Shown here: piece after piece, positions 1-6,846 of the stretch
Numbering within the stretch: the first letter of the stretch is position 1
Layout of the letters: each line of letters opens with the position of its first letter
NCBI GenBank assembly: GCA_002404115.1
Contig: DHJB01000064.1
Location: 6,765-20,761, forward strand
Source: Microbacteriaceae bacterium UBA4731
GTDB taxonomy: Bacteria; Actinomycetota; Actinomycetes; Actinomycetales; Microbacteriaceae
DNA: 13,997 nucleotides
Direction: 5' to 3'
The notes under the pieces: model-generated
Database searches by the model: none
What the model saw: only the letters and a program-made list of their open reading frames with translations
What the model was told of the DNA's origin: nothing
Program-made: the position numbers and the translations under genes

Positions 1-1
1 G

Positions 2-1297
2 GACGCCCGCCAGCCGAACCCGGATCGGTATCGCGCGTTCCTCGCCTGCCTCGGCGAAGCGCCGCGTATCATCCTCGGCAACCGATCGGCGATCTACGCC
101 CCGGCCCACGACCTCGGGTTGATCGCCCTCTGGGACGACGGCGACCCGTTGCACGCCGAACCGCTCAGCCCCTACGTGCACGCCCGCGACGCCGCGCTCG
201 TGCGGCAGGAACAGTCCGGCAGTGCGCTCATGCTCCTGGGTCACTCCCGCAGCGTCGAGGTGCAACGACTCGTGGAACTCGGCTGGATCGGCGAGGTGCA
301 CCCCGCGAAGAGCCGGCACCCCCGGGTGATCCCGACCGATTTCCAGGCGGCCCCCGACGCGCAGGCCCGCGCGGCAAGGATCCCCTCCGCGGCCTGGCAG
401 GCGGCCAGGGAGGCCGTCAAGCAGGGCCCCGTGCTGGTGCAGGTGGCCAGCCCCGGCTACGCCCCCATGCTTGCCTGCCGCACCTGCCACAAAGCGGCCA
501 GGTGCACGCATTGCCAGGGCCCGCTCGGCCTGGCGTCGGCCGGCGCTGTCCCGTCCTGCCGCTGGTGCGGCGCGCTGGCCGCCGACTGGAGCTGCGTGCA
601 CTGCGAAGGCCGCACCTTCCGGGTCGTCACGGTCGGCGCCGGGCGCACGGCCGAGGAGCTCGGCCGGGCCTTCCCCGGCGCGCGGATCATCGTCGCCGAC
701 GGTGACCGCCCCATCCAGCGCCTCGGGGCCGAACCTGCCCTGGTCATCGCGACCCGCGGCGCCGAACCGATCCCCGACGGCGGCTACCGGGCCATCCTCC
801 TGCTCGACGGCGAACGGATGCTCGCCCGCGAATCCCTCCGGGTCGGCGAAGACTGCCTGCGGTGGTGGTCCAACGCCGCCGCCCTCGCCGCCCCCGGCGC
901 CTCCGTGATGCTCGTCGGCGTGGGCGGCGCCCTGGCCAGGGCGCTCAACGCCTGGCAGCCGGAAGCCTTCGCCGCGTCCGAGCTTGCTGACCGCCGACAG
1001 CTGCGGTTCCCTCCGGCCGTGCGCGTGGCATCCGTGACCGGCACGGCCGAGAACGTCGACGCGGCCCTGGCCGAACTCACCGAGGTCGCCGGCCTCGACG
1101 TGCTCGGCCCGGTCACCACGGAGGCGCCGCTCGTACGGGCCATCGTGCGGTTCGCGTACTCCAGCGGCGACGAGGTTGCCCGGGTCCTGAAGGCCCGGAT
1201 CGTGCTCACCGCGGCCAGGAGCCGCCGGCCGAAGGGCGCCGCCTTCCGCCCGACGCCTACACTCAGAGTACGATTCGACGACCCGGAGCTGCTCTAA
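2..1297 (+). CDS. priA: Primosomal protein N' (PriA), actinobacterial helicase-like form, 5' end cut by window edge
   Basis: PriA recognises stalled forks and reloads the replisome in the cytoplasm. Reading frame 2 is open from the window edge, so the start lies upstream and about 431 C-terminal residues are visible. The diagnostic region is at 476-604. It has paired cysteines (CRTC, CTHC, CRWC, CVHC), eight in all, the usual two-zinc cluster of PriA. The downstream part, with a DCLRWW segment and the end FDDPELL, resembles the actinobacterial family. As I recall, the actinobacterial family has been annotated as lacking detectable helicase motifs and so probably lacking helicase activity. I see no recognisable DEAH or helicase motif VI box in the visible part, but the Walker A region would lie upstream and cannot be judged. 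The stop codon TAA is immediately followed by the fmt ATG, so the two are probably co-transcribed. The family call is secure; helicase competence is open. Confidence 0.9.
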   Translation, partial: DARQPNPDRYRAFLACLGEAPRIILGNRSAIYAPAHDLGLIALWDDGDPLHAEPLSPYVHARDAALVRQEQSGSALMLLGHSRSVEVQRLVELGWIGEVHPAKSRHPRVIPTDFQAAPDAQARAARIPSAAWQAAREAVKQGPVLVQVASPGYAPMLACRTCHKAARCTHCQGPLGLASAGAVPSCRWCGALAADWSCVHCEGRTFRVVTVGAGRTAEELGRAFPGARIIVADGDRPIQRLGAEPALVIATRGAEPIPDGGYRAILLLDGERMLARESLRVGEDCLRWWSNAAALAAPGASVMLVGVGGALARALNAWQPEAFAASELADRRQLRFPPAVRVASVTGTAENVDAALAELTEVAGLDVLGPVTTEAPLVRAIVRFAYSSGDEVARVLKARIVLTAARSRRPKGAAFRPTPTLRVRFDDPELL

Positions 1298-2215
1298 ATG
1301 AAACTCGTCTTTGCGGGCACGCCGCAGGTCGCCGTGCCCGGCCTGGCAGCGCTTCACGACTTCGGACATGAGATCGCCGCGGTGATCACGAGGGCGGATG
1401 CCCCCCTCGGGCGGAAGCGAATCCTCACCGAATCGCCGGTGGCCGAAGCAGCAGCCGCCCGGGGCCTCCGCGTGATCAAGGCCAACCGCCTCGACGCCGA
1501 CGCCACGGCCGCGATCGAAGCGCTCCGCCCCGACCTCGGCGTAATCGTCGCCTACGGGGGACTCGTGCGCGAACCGCTCCTCTCCGTGCCCCGGCTCGGC
1601 TGGATCAACCTGCACTTCTCCCTGCTGCCGCGCTGGCGCGGCGCATCGCCCGTGCAGAGTGCCGTCATCGCCGGCGACGAACAGACCGGCGCCGCGGTGT
1701 TCCAGCTCGTGCCCGAACTCGATGCCGGGCCCGTCTTCGCGCAGGTGGCAGAAACGATCGGCCGGCACGCGACATCCGGCGGCCTGCTCGAGACCCTCAG
1801 CCACAGCGGCGCCCGGCTGCTCCTGCAGGTCGTCAACGACCTCGCGGCCGGCACCGCCCGCTCGCACGACCAGGTCGGCGAGGTCACCCTCGCGCCCAAA
1901 CTGACGATCGAGGATGCCCGCATCGACTGGTCGCTGCCGGCAGCGGCCGTCTACAACCGCGTGCGCGGCGTCACCCCGGAGCCGGGCGCATTCACCATCA
2001 TCGACGACGCCAGGCTCAAACTCCTGGCCGTCGCGCCGACGCACGGCCTCCAGGCGCAACCCGCCGGTGTGATCCGCGAACGAGACAAAAAAGTGCTGGT
2101 TGGCACGGGAACCGAGCCGATCGAGCTCCTCACCGTGCAACCCGCCGGAAAGAAGGCAATGACAGCAATCGACTGGTGGCGCGGAGTGGCGGCGACGGAG
2201 CTGGTCGCCTCATGA
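1298..2215 (+). CDS. fmt: Methionyl-tRNA formyltransferase
   Basis: Fmt transfers a formyl group from 10-formyltetrahydrofolate to Met-tRNAfMet in the cytoplasm. The 305-residue length is typical. The N-terminal Rossmann-like domain starts MKLVFAGTP. The formyltransferase signature is visible with N104, H106 (INLHFSLLPRWRGASPVQ) and D142 (ELDAGP), matching the Asn-His-Asp catalytic triad of the family. The C-terminal anticodon/acceptor-binding domain runs from about residue 205 and includes the VYNRVRG and PGAF elements. The ATG follows the priA stop with no gap. A Shine-Dalgarno sequence GGAG at 1285-1288 lies 9 nt upstream, inside priA. Its TGA overlaps the ATG of rsmB (ATGA), so translational coupling is likely. 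A weak -10-like TACACT at 1258-1263 could give fmt its own promoter, but I saw no matching -35. Confidence 0.97.
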   Translation: MKLVFAGTPQVAVPGLAALHDFGHEIAAVITRADAPLGRKRILTESPVAEAAAARGLRVIKANRLDADATAAIEALRPDLGVIVAYGGLVREPLLSVPRLGWINLHFSLLPRWRGASPVQSAVIAGDEQTGAAVFQLVPELDAGPVFAQVAETIGRHATSGGLLETLSHSGARLLLQVVNDLAAGTARSHDQVGEVTLAPKLTIEDARIDWSLPAAAVYNRVRGVTPEPGAFTIIDDARLKLLAVAPTHGLQAQPAGVIRERDKKVLVGTGTEPIELLTVQPAGKKAMTAIDWWRGVAATELVAS

Positions 2216-3618
2216 GCGCCGAGCAGGGCCGGCAGCGGCCGGCAACCGGATTCGTGCAGCCCGCCAGGCGCGTCGCCTACGAGGTGATCGCCGCGGTTCG
2301 CGAATCCGACGCCTACGCCAACCTGCTGCTGCCCACGCGGATCAAGCGGGCGGCGCTGAACACCGCCGACGCGGCCCTGGCCACCGAACTCACCTACGGC
2401 ACCCTGCGCATGCAGGGCTTCTACGACCGGGTGATCGCCGAGGCCGCCGGCCGCCCGGTGACCGCGATCGACCCGGCCATCCTCGACGTGCTGCGCCTCG
2501 GCACCCACCAGCTGCTGGCGACACGGGTCGCCACCCACGCGGCCGTGAACGAGTCGGTCGAGCTGGCCAGGCAGGTTGGATCCCGGTCCGCGACCGGGTT
2601 CTGCAACGGCGTGCTGCGCACGATCTCCCGCACCAGCGCCGAGGAGTGGCACGAGCGCATCCTCGAGCTGGCGACGACCCCGGATGACCGCCTGGCCGCC
2701 GAATACTCGCACCCGGCCTGGGTGGTGCGCGCCTTCCGGCAGTCGCTGCTGGCCGAGGGCCGCGGCGACGAACTCGAAGACCTGCTCGCGGCGGACAACG
2801 CGCCGCCCCTCGTGAACATGGTCGCCCTCCCCGGGATCGTTACCCCGGAGGAAACCGAGGGCCTCGGTGAGCCCAACCGGTTCTCGCCGACCGGGTTCGT
2901 GCTGGCCGGGGGAGACCCCGTGCACCTGATGAACGACCACCACGGTCGGATCCGGGTGCAGGACGAGGGTTCCCAGCTGGCCGCCCTCAGCCTCAGCCGG
3001 GCGCGCCCGGTGCAGCCAGGCGAACGCTGGCTGGACCTCTGCGCCGGCCCAGGCGGCAAGGCGGCGCTGCTCGCCGCCGAAGCTCGCTCCGCCGGGGCGG
3101 AGCTCGTCGCCAACGAACTCGTCCCGGCCCGGGCCACCCTCGTCCGGAAGGCCCTGGCCGCCGTCCCCGGCGACGTGCCGGTCTGGGAGCTCGACGGCAC
3201 CCGCATCGGCGCCTCCCACGCCGAATCCTTCGACCGCATCCTGCTCGACGCCCCGTGCACCGGACTCGGCGCACTCCGGCGCCGCCCCGAGGCCAGGTGG
3301 CGCAAGCAGCCCAAGGATGTCGCCGAGCTGTCCGGCCTGCAGTCCGGCCTGATCGAGGCGGCGCTCGGCGCGCTCAAGCCCGGCGGCATCCTCGCCTACG
3401 TCACGTGTTCGCCGCACATCGCGGAGACCCGAGGGATCGTTGCGACGGCCCTGAAGACGTGGGGCGGACGGGTGCGGGCGCTCGACACCGCCGCCGTCGT
3501 GCAGGGCCTCAGTCGCACGGAGCTCGACCTCGCCGGCGACCCGGGCAGCGTGCAGCTCTGGCCGCACCGCCACGGCACCGACGCCATGTTCATCACCCTC
3601 CTCGAGCGCACCGCCTAA
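2212..3618 (+). CDS. rsmB: 16S rRNA (cytosine-5-)-methyltransferase RsmB/Sun
   Basis: RsmB methylates a cytosine of 16S rRNA (C967 in E. coli) with S-adenosylmethionine. I chose the ATG at 2212, which overlaps the fmt stop (ATGA), giving 468 residues. A more upstream in-frame start inside fmt would add 12 unrelated residues. Residues about 15-140 form the NusB-like RNA-binding domain (PARRVAYEVIAAV, AVNESVELA). The methyltransferase domain carries the SAM loop LCAGPGGK with C277, the DAPCTGLG motif with C349, and the VTCSPH motif with C399. C349 and C399 are the two cysteines that release and attack in the m5C mechanism. The RRRPEARWR stretch after the first motif is typical of actinobacterial members. 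The gene is the last of the priA-fmt-rsmB run and is followed by a 152-bp gap with an inverted repeat. Confidence 0.95.
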   Translation: MSAEQGRQRPATGFVQPARRVAYEVIAAVRESDAYANLLLPTRIKRAALNTADAALATELTYGTLRMQGFYDRVIAEAAGRPVTAIDPAILDVLRLGTHQLLATRVATHAAVNESVELARQVGSRSATGFCNGVLRTISRTSAEEWHERILELATTPDDRLAAEYSHPAWVVRAFRQSLLAEGRGDELEDLLAADNAPPLVNMVALPGIVTPEETEGLGEPNRFSPTGFVLAGGDPVHLMNDHHGRIRVQDEGSQLAALSLSRARPVQPGERWLDLCAGPGGKAALLAAEARSAGAELVANELVPARATLVRKALAAVPGDVPVWELDGTRIGASHAESFDRILLDAPCTGLGALRRRPEARWRKQPKDVAELSGLQSGLIEAALGALKPGGILAYVTCSPHIAETRGIVATALKTWGGRVRALDTAAVVQGLSRTELDLAGDPGSVQLWPHRHGTDAMFITLLERTA

Positions 3619-3634
3619 ACCCGCACCCAGCTCC

Positions 3635-3695
3635 CGCGAGTGAGCAGTTTCGGCGGTTCCCGTCCACCGTTTACCGCCAAAACTGCTCACTCGCG
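3635..3695. repeat. Near-perfect 23-bp inverted repeat between rsmB and rpe
   Basis: The left arm at 3635-3657 starts CGCGAGTGAGCAGTTT. It pairs with the right arm at 3673-3695, which ends AACTGCTCACTCGCG. Twenty-two of 23 positions are complementary; the one mismatch would be a wobble G-U or A-C pair, depending on strand. A 15-nt loop (3658-3672) separates the arms. It starts 17 nt after the rsmB stop. The arms are much longer than a normal terminator stem and no T-tract follows; a G-rich run does instead. Possible roles are a bidirectional terminator or mRNA 3' end stabiliser for the priA-fmt-rsmB transcript, or one copy of a dispersed palindromic (REP/MITE-like) element. No second copy was seen in this window. 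The structure is read directly from the sequence; the role is inferred. Confidence 0.85.
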
Positions 3696-3699
3696 AGGT

Positions 3700-3725
3700 G
3701 GGGGGAGGGGCGGGGGGACACAGGG
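3700..3725 (+). other. G-rich tract with G-quadruplex potential
   Basis: Four G-runs lie on the coding strand in a row: six Gs at 3700-3705, four at 3707-3710, six at 3712-3717 and three at 3723-3725. They are separated by loops of 1, 1 and 5 nt. This satisfies the usual four-tract pattern for an intramolecular quadruplex with short loops. Purine-rich sequence continues to about 3750. The tract lies between the inverted repeat and the rpe start, so it could affect transcription through the gap or the 5' leader of rpe. Folding and function are not shown. Confidence 0.5.
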
Positions 3726-3758
3726 AGACGCAGAGGGAGGCAGGGGCAGGCATCCAGA

Positions 3759-3764
3759 TAAGGT
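3759..3764 (+). promoter_or_regulatory. Candidate -10 element (or ribosome-binding site) for rpe
   Basis: TAAGGT fits the actinobacterial -10 pattern TAnnnT and ends 6 nt before the rpe ATG at 3771, a spacing that would start transcription at the start codon (leaderless mRNA). The overlapping AGGTGAT at 3761-3767 is also complementary to the 16S rRNA 3' end, but it lies very close to the ATG for a Shine-Dalgarno. The two readings compete; no convincing -35 was seen. Confidence 0.35.
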
Positions 3765-3770
3765 GATTGC

Positions 3771-4433
3771 ATGCCGACCAGGATCAACCCGAGCATTCTC
3801 GCTGCCGACTTCGCCAATCTCGAACGGGAGCTCGGCCGCATCAGCAGCGCCGACCTCGTGCATGTGGACATCATGGACAACCACTTCGTGCCGAACCTCA
3901 CCTTCGGCCTGCCCGTCGTCGAGCGGCTGCTCCAGGTGACGACTCTCCCGTTCGACGTGCACCTGATGATCGACGACCCGGAGCGCTGGGCGCCCGGCTA
4001 CGCCGAGGCCGGCGCCTACTCGGTGACCTTCCACGCGGAGGCCACGACCGACCCGGTGGCCCTGGCCCGCAAACTGCGCTCGATCGGTGCTCGCGCCGGC
4101 ATCGCCCTCAAGCCGGGAACGGACGTCGAGCCGTACCTGGAACTGCTGCCCGAGTTCGACCAGGTGCTCGTGATGACCGTCGAACCCGGCTTCGGCGGGC
4201 AGAGCTTCATGGCGTCGACCATGCCCAAACTGACCAGGCTGTCGAATGCCGTGCGCGCGAGCGGCCTGGACGTCTGGCTGCAGGTCGACGGCGGCATCTC
4301 CGAGGAGACCATCGGGATCGCCGCCGAGGCCGGGGCCGACACGTTCGTGGCAGGGTCGAGCGTCTTCAATGCCGCCGACCCCGCAGAGCAGATCGCCCGG
4401 CTGCGGACGGCCGCGGCCGAACACACCCACTGA
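3771..4433 (+). CDS. rpe: Ribulose-phosphate 3-epimerase
   Basis: Rpe interconverts ribulose 5-phosphate and xylulose 5-phosphate in the pentose phosphate pathway. The 220-residue length is normal for this single TIM-barrel family. The visible active-site and metal residues are H31 and D33 in [13 protein letters not shown]64 in DVHLMI, and D173 in VDGGI. The phosphate-loop elements [10 protein letters not shown] and AGSSVF are also present. The ATG at 3771 gives the family's short N-terminus (PSILAADF at residues 7-14). The gene follows the inverted repeat and G-tract and precedes hisE by 19 nt. Its product feeds the pentose pool from which PRPP is made, and HisG uses PRPP two genes downstream. 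It may have its own leaderless promoter. Confidence 0.97.
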   Translation: MPTRINPSILAADFANLERELGRISSADLVHVDIMDNHFVPNLTFGLPVVERLLQVTTLPFDVHLMIDDPERWAPGYAEAGAYSVTFHAEATTDPVALARKLRSIGARAGIALKPGTDVEPYLELLPEFDQVLVMTVEPGFGGQSFMASTMPKLTRLSNAVRASGLDVWLQVDGGISEETIGIAAEAGADTFVAGSSVFNAADPAEQIARLRTAAAEHTH

Positions 4434-4440
4434 GCACTAG

Positions 4441-4446
4441 TAACCT
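4441..4446 (+). promoter_or_regulatory. Candidate -10 element for a leaderless hisE transcript
   Basis: TAACCT matches TAnnnT and ends 6 nt before the hisE GTG at 4453. That is the same geometry as the TAAGGT before rpe. No Shine-Dalgarno of normal strength and spacing is seen ahead of hisE, which favours a leaderless start. No clear -35 was found, so this is suggestive only. Confidence 0.4.
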
Positions 4447-4452
4447 GTAGGT

Positions 4453-4716
4453 GTGAAGACTTTCGACGACCTCTTCGCTGAGCTAAGCGACAAGGCACTG
4501 ACCAGGCCAAAGGGTTCTGGGACCGTGCGCGAGTTGGATGCCGGCGTCCACGCCATTGGCAAGAAGATCGTCGAGGAAGCCGCCGAGGTCTGGATGGCGG
4601 CCGAGTTCCAGAGCGACGAAGAGACCGCTGAGGAGATTTCGCAGCTCCTCTACCACCTGCAAGTGCTCATGCTGGCCAAGGGGCTCTCCCCGGCCGACGT
4701 GTACCGACATCTGTGA
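4453..4716 (+). CDS. hisE: Phosphoribosyl-ATP pyrophosphohydrolase
   Basis: HisE hydrolyses phosphoribosyl-ATP to phosphoribosyl-AMP plus pyrophosphate, the second step of histidine synthesis. The 87-residue product is a stand-alone all-alpha MazG-like protein. It shows the family's metal-binding helix motif [14 protein letters not shown] and the second acidic helix [14 protein letters not shown]. The start is the GTG at 4453, giving MKTFDDLF; the GTG at 4451 is out of frame. HisE and HisI are separate here, not fused as in enterobacteria. The gene is followed by hisG after 73 nt, an order common in actinobacteria. A -10-like sequence 6 nt before the GTG suggests a leaderless mRNA that may open the his block. 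Confidence 0.95.
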   Translation: MKTFDDLFAELSDKALTRPKGSGTVRELDAGVHAIGKKIVEEAAEVWMAAEFQSDEETAEEISQLLYHLQVLMLAKGLSPADVYRHL

Positions 4717-4789
4717 CGCTGGCCCCGCACGCACGATGACGAAGACGTCGAACCCCACCCCGCCGCTGAACCACACCGAGAGTGCAGAC

Positions 4790-5629
4790 ATGCTCAGAAT
4801 TGCCGTGCCCAACAAGGGCTCGTTGTCCGAAACCGCCGCCCAGATGCTCCTGGAGGCCGGCTACACCGGTCGCCGCGACCCCCGCGACCTCGTCGTCGCC
4901 GACCCGCGCAACGGCGTGGAGTTCTTCTACCTCCGCCCGCGGGACATCGCCACCTACGTCGGCTCCGGCGCCCTCGACGTGGGCATCACCGGCCGCGACC
5001 TGCTCCTGGACTCGCACTCCCCGGCGCGGGAGATCGCCAGCCTCGACTTCGGCGACTCCACCTTCCGCTTCGCCGGGCCCGCCGGCCGGTTCCACCAGCT
5101 CTCCGACATGACCGGCCTGCGCGTCGCCACGAGCTACCCGGGCCTGGTCGAGAAGTTCCTCGCCGGCCACGGCGTCACCGTCGACCTGATCACCCTCGAC
5201 GGGGCCGTCGAATCCGCCGTCCAGCTCGGCGTCGCGGATGCCGTCGCTGACGTCGTCTCCACCGGCTCAACCCTGCGTAAGGCCGGCCTCGAAATCTTCG
5301 GCCCGGTCATCCTCGAATCAACGGCCGTGCTGATCAGCGCCGCGAACGAGAAGCCGGGCGTCGCCACGCTGCTGCGCCGGCTGCAGGGCGTGCTCGTCGC
5401 CCGCCAGTACGTGCTCGTCGACTACGACGTCCCGGTCACGAAACTGGATGCGGCCTGCCAGCTGGCGACCGGCATCGAGTCGCCGACGGTCTCGTCGCTG
5501 CGCGACCCCGACTGGGTCGCGGTTCGCGTGATGATCCCGCGCGTGGACACCAACCACGTGATGGACGAGCTCTACGCGCTCGGCGCTCGCGCCATCCTCG
5601 TGAGCACCATCCACAACGCACGCCTGTAG
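4790..5629 (+). CDS. hisG: ATP phosphoribosyltransferase, long form
   Basis: HisG condenses ATP with PRPP, the committed and feedback-controlled first step of histidine synthesis. I chose the ATG at 4790, which gives 279 residues starting MLRIAVPNKGSLS, the family's N-terminus. An in-frame ATG at 4736 would add 18 low-complexity residues (MTKTSNPTPPL...) and has no ribosome-binding site. The catalytic part contains LRPRDIATYVGSGALDVGITG and the PRPP-binding loop DVVSTGSTLR. The C-terminal ACT-like regulatory domain (about residues 205-279, ATGIESPTVSSL ... LVSTIHNARL) marks the hexameric long form. That form binds histidine allosterically and needs no HisZ. It follows hisE by 73 nt and precedes hisF by 42 nt. 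Confidence 0.96.
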   Translation: MLRIAVPNKGSLSETAAQMLLEAGYTGRRDPRDLVVADPRNGVEFFYLRPRDIATYVGSGALDVGITGRDLLLDSHSPAREIASLDFGDSTFRFAGPAGRFHQLSDMTGLRVATSYPGLVEKFLAGHGVTVDLITLDGAVESAVQLGVADAVADVVSTGSTLRKAGLEIFGPVILESTAVLISAANEKPGVATLLRRLQGVLVARQYVLVDYDVPVTKLDAACQLATGIESPTVSSLRDPDWVAVRVMIPRVDTNHVMDELYALGARAILVSTIHNARL

Positions 5630-5671
5630 GACGGTCGGCCCAATGAGGAGAATGTCTGTGGAGCGAGCATC

Positions 5672-6433
5672 GTGACACTGTCAGTCCGGGTGATCCCCTG
5701 CCTCGACGTGGCCGCCGGCCGCGTCGTCAAGGGCGTGAACTTCCAGAACCTGCGCGACGCGGGTGACCCGGTCGAACTGGCCCGCCGGTACTACGAGCAG
5801 GGCGCCGACGAACTCACCTTCCTCGACGTGACGGCCACCGTCGACAACCGCGAGACCACCTACGACGTCGTGCGCGCCACGGCGGAGCAGGTCTTCATCC
5901 CGCTCACCGTCGGCGGCGGCATCCGCAGCGTCGAAGACGTGTCCCGGCTGCAGGCCAACGGCGCCGACAAGGTCGGAATCAACAGCGCCGCGATCAACCG
6001 GCCGGCGCTGATCGCCGAAATCGCCGACCGCTTCGGCGCCCAGGTGCTCGTGCTCTCCCTCGACGTCAAGCGCAGCCACCGCACACCGTCCGGTTTCATC
6101 GTCACCACCCACGGCGGCCGCACCGAGACCGACCTGGATGCCCTCGCCTGGGCGCAGACGGCCATCGGGCTCGGCGCCGGCGAGCTGCTCGTCAACTCGA
6201 TCGACGCCGACGGCACCCGGCAGGGTTTCGACCTCGAACTCATCTCGCTGATGCGCGAGATCAGCACGGTCCCGCTGATCGCCTCCGGCGGCGCCGGCCG
6301 CGTCGAACACTTCCCGCCCGCCATCACCGCCGGGGCGGATGCCGTACTCGCGGCATCCGTGTTCCACAGCGGTGAACTCACGATTGGCGACGTCAAGCGC
6401 GAGCTCGCGGGCGCCGGAATGCTGGTGCGCTGA
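5672..6433 (+). CDS. hisF: Imidazole glycerol phosphate synthase, cyclase subunit
   Basis: HisF closes the imidazole ring: with ammonia from the HisH glutaminase it makes imidazole glycerol phosphate and AICAR from PRFAR. The 253-residue TIM barrel is of normal length. The acid-base pair is visible as D12 (VIPCLDV) and D131 (LSLDVKRS), matching D11/D130 of the Thermotoga enzyme. The two phosphate loops VGGGIRS and ASGGAG are present. The GTG at 5672 has GGAG at 5660-5663, 8 nt upstream. The stop overlaps the start of hisI (TGATG). hisH and hisA, its usual partners, are not in the window. The 42-nt gap before it contains a 10-codon mini-ORF (5643-5675) whose stop overlaps this GTG. Confidence 0.96.
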   Translation: MTLSVRVIPCLDVAAGRVVKGVNFQNLRDAGDPVELARRYYEQGADELTFLDVTATVDNRETTYDVVRATAEQVFIPLTVGGGIRSVEDVSRLQANGADKVGINSAAINRPALIAEIADRFGAQVLVLSLDVKRSHRTPSGFIVTTHGGRTETDLDALAWAQTAIGLGAGELLVNSIDADGTRQGFDLELISLMREISTVPLIASGGAGRVEHFPPAITAGADAVLAASVFHSGELTIGDVKRELAGAGMLVR

Positions 6434-6846
6434 TGACCCCCGACACCGCCCTCGACCGCGCGGTCTTCAACTCCGACGGGCTGTTGCCTGCCGTGATCCA
6501 GCAGTCGGGCTCCGGCGAGGTGCTCATGCTCGGCTGGATGGACCGGGAGGCCCTGCGCCGCACCCTGACCGAGGGCCGGGTCACGTTCTGGTCCCGCAGC
6601 CGCCAGGAATACTGGCGGAAAGGCGACACCTCCGGCCACGCGCAGTACGTGAGGTCTGCCGCCCTGGACTGCGACAACGACACGCTCCTCGTCACCGTGG
6701 AGCAGATCGGCGCCGCCTGCCACACCGGCACGCACACCTGCTTCGACGGGCGCGGCATCGATGTCGCCGCGATCGATGTTGCCGTGATCGACGTTGCCGT
6801 GATGGACCTTCCCGCGACCGAGCAGCCGGACGGGGCAACGACATGA
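6433..6846 (+). CDS. hisI: Phosphoribosyl-AMP cyclohydrolase with repeat-extended C-terminus
   Basis: HisI opens the adenine ring of phosphoribosyl-AMP, the third step of histidine synthesis, using zinc. The core spans residues about 8-105 with [20 protein letters not shown]. The metal ligands are C80 in LDCDND, and C96 and C103 in CHTGTHTC, with acidic D79, D81 and D83. The core ends at FDG near residue 106. About 30 further residues follow and include a pentapeptide repeat ([15 protein letters not shown], then MDL) encoded by a 15-bp tandem repeat. The extension is not needed for the known fold. The ATG at 6433 overlaps the hisF stop, and the TGA overlaps the trpE ATG (ATGA). This physically joins the his and trp genes. 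Confidence 0.95.
   Translation: MTPDTALDRAVFNSDGLLPAVIQQSGSGEVLMLGWMDREALRRTLTEGRVTFWSRSRQEYWRKGDTSGHAQYVRSAALDCDNDTLLVTVEQIGAACHTGTHTCFDGRGIDVAAIDVAVIDVAVMDLPATEQPDGATT
6757..6810 (+). repeat. 15-bp tandem repeat, about 3.5 units, inside hisI
   Basis: The units are ATCGATGTCGCCGCG (6757-6771), ATCGATGTTGCCGTG (6772-6786) and ATCGACGTTGCCGTG (6787-6801), followed by a partial ATGGACCTT (6802-6810). The length is a multiple of three, so unit gain or loss keeps the frame and adds or removes five residues. It encodes I-D-V-A-(A/V) repeats in the HisI tail, just before trpE. This is a plausible slippage-prone site. Confidence 0.85.

Noticed and set aside
1951..3753. 600-codon open frame on the - strand across fmt and rsmB
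   Set aside because: It is antisense to two clearly conserved genes, shows no recognisable domain and has the Arg/Gly/Ala/Val-rich make-up of a GC-rich shadow frame.
3640..3939. Open frame starting in the inverted repeat and running into rpe
   Set aside because: It overlaps rpe in another frame and has no ribosome-binding site or conserved residues.
4717..4789. his leader peptide or T-box between hisE and hisG
   Set aside because: The gap is only 73 nt, the possible reading frame has a single His codon, and no T-box elements were seen.
6339..6842. Upstream in-frame extension of trpE over hisF and hisI
   Set aside because: The residues are Arg/His-rich nonsense in an alternative frame. The ATG at 6843 gives the family N-terminus.
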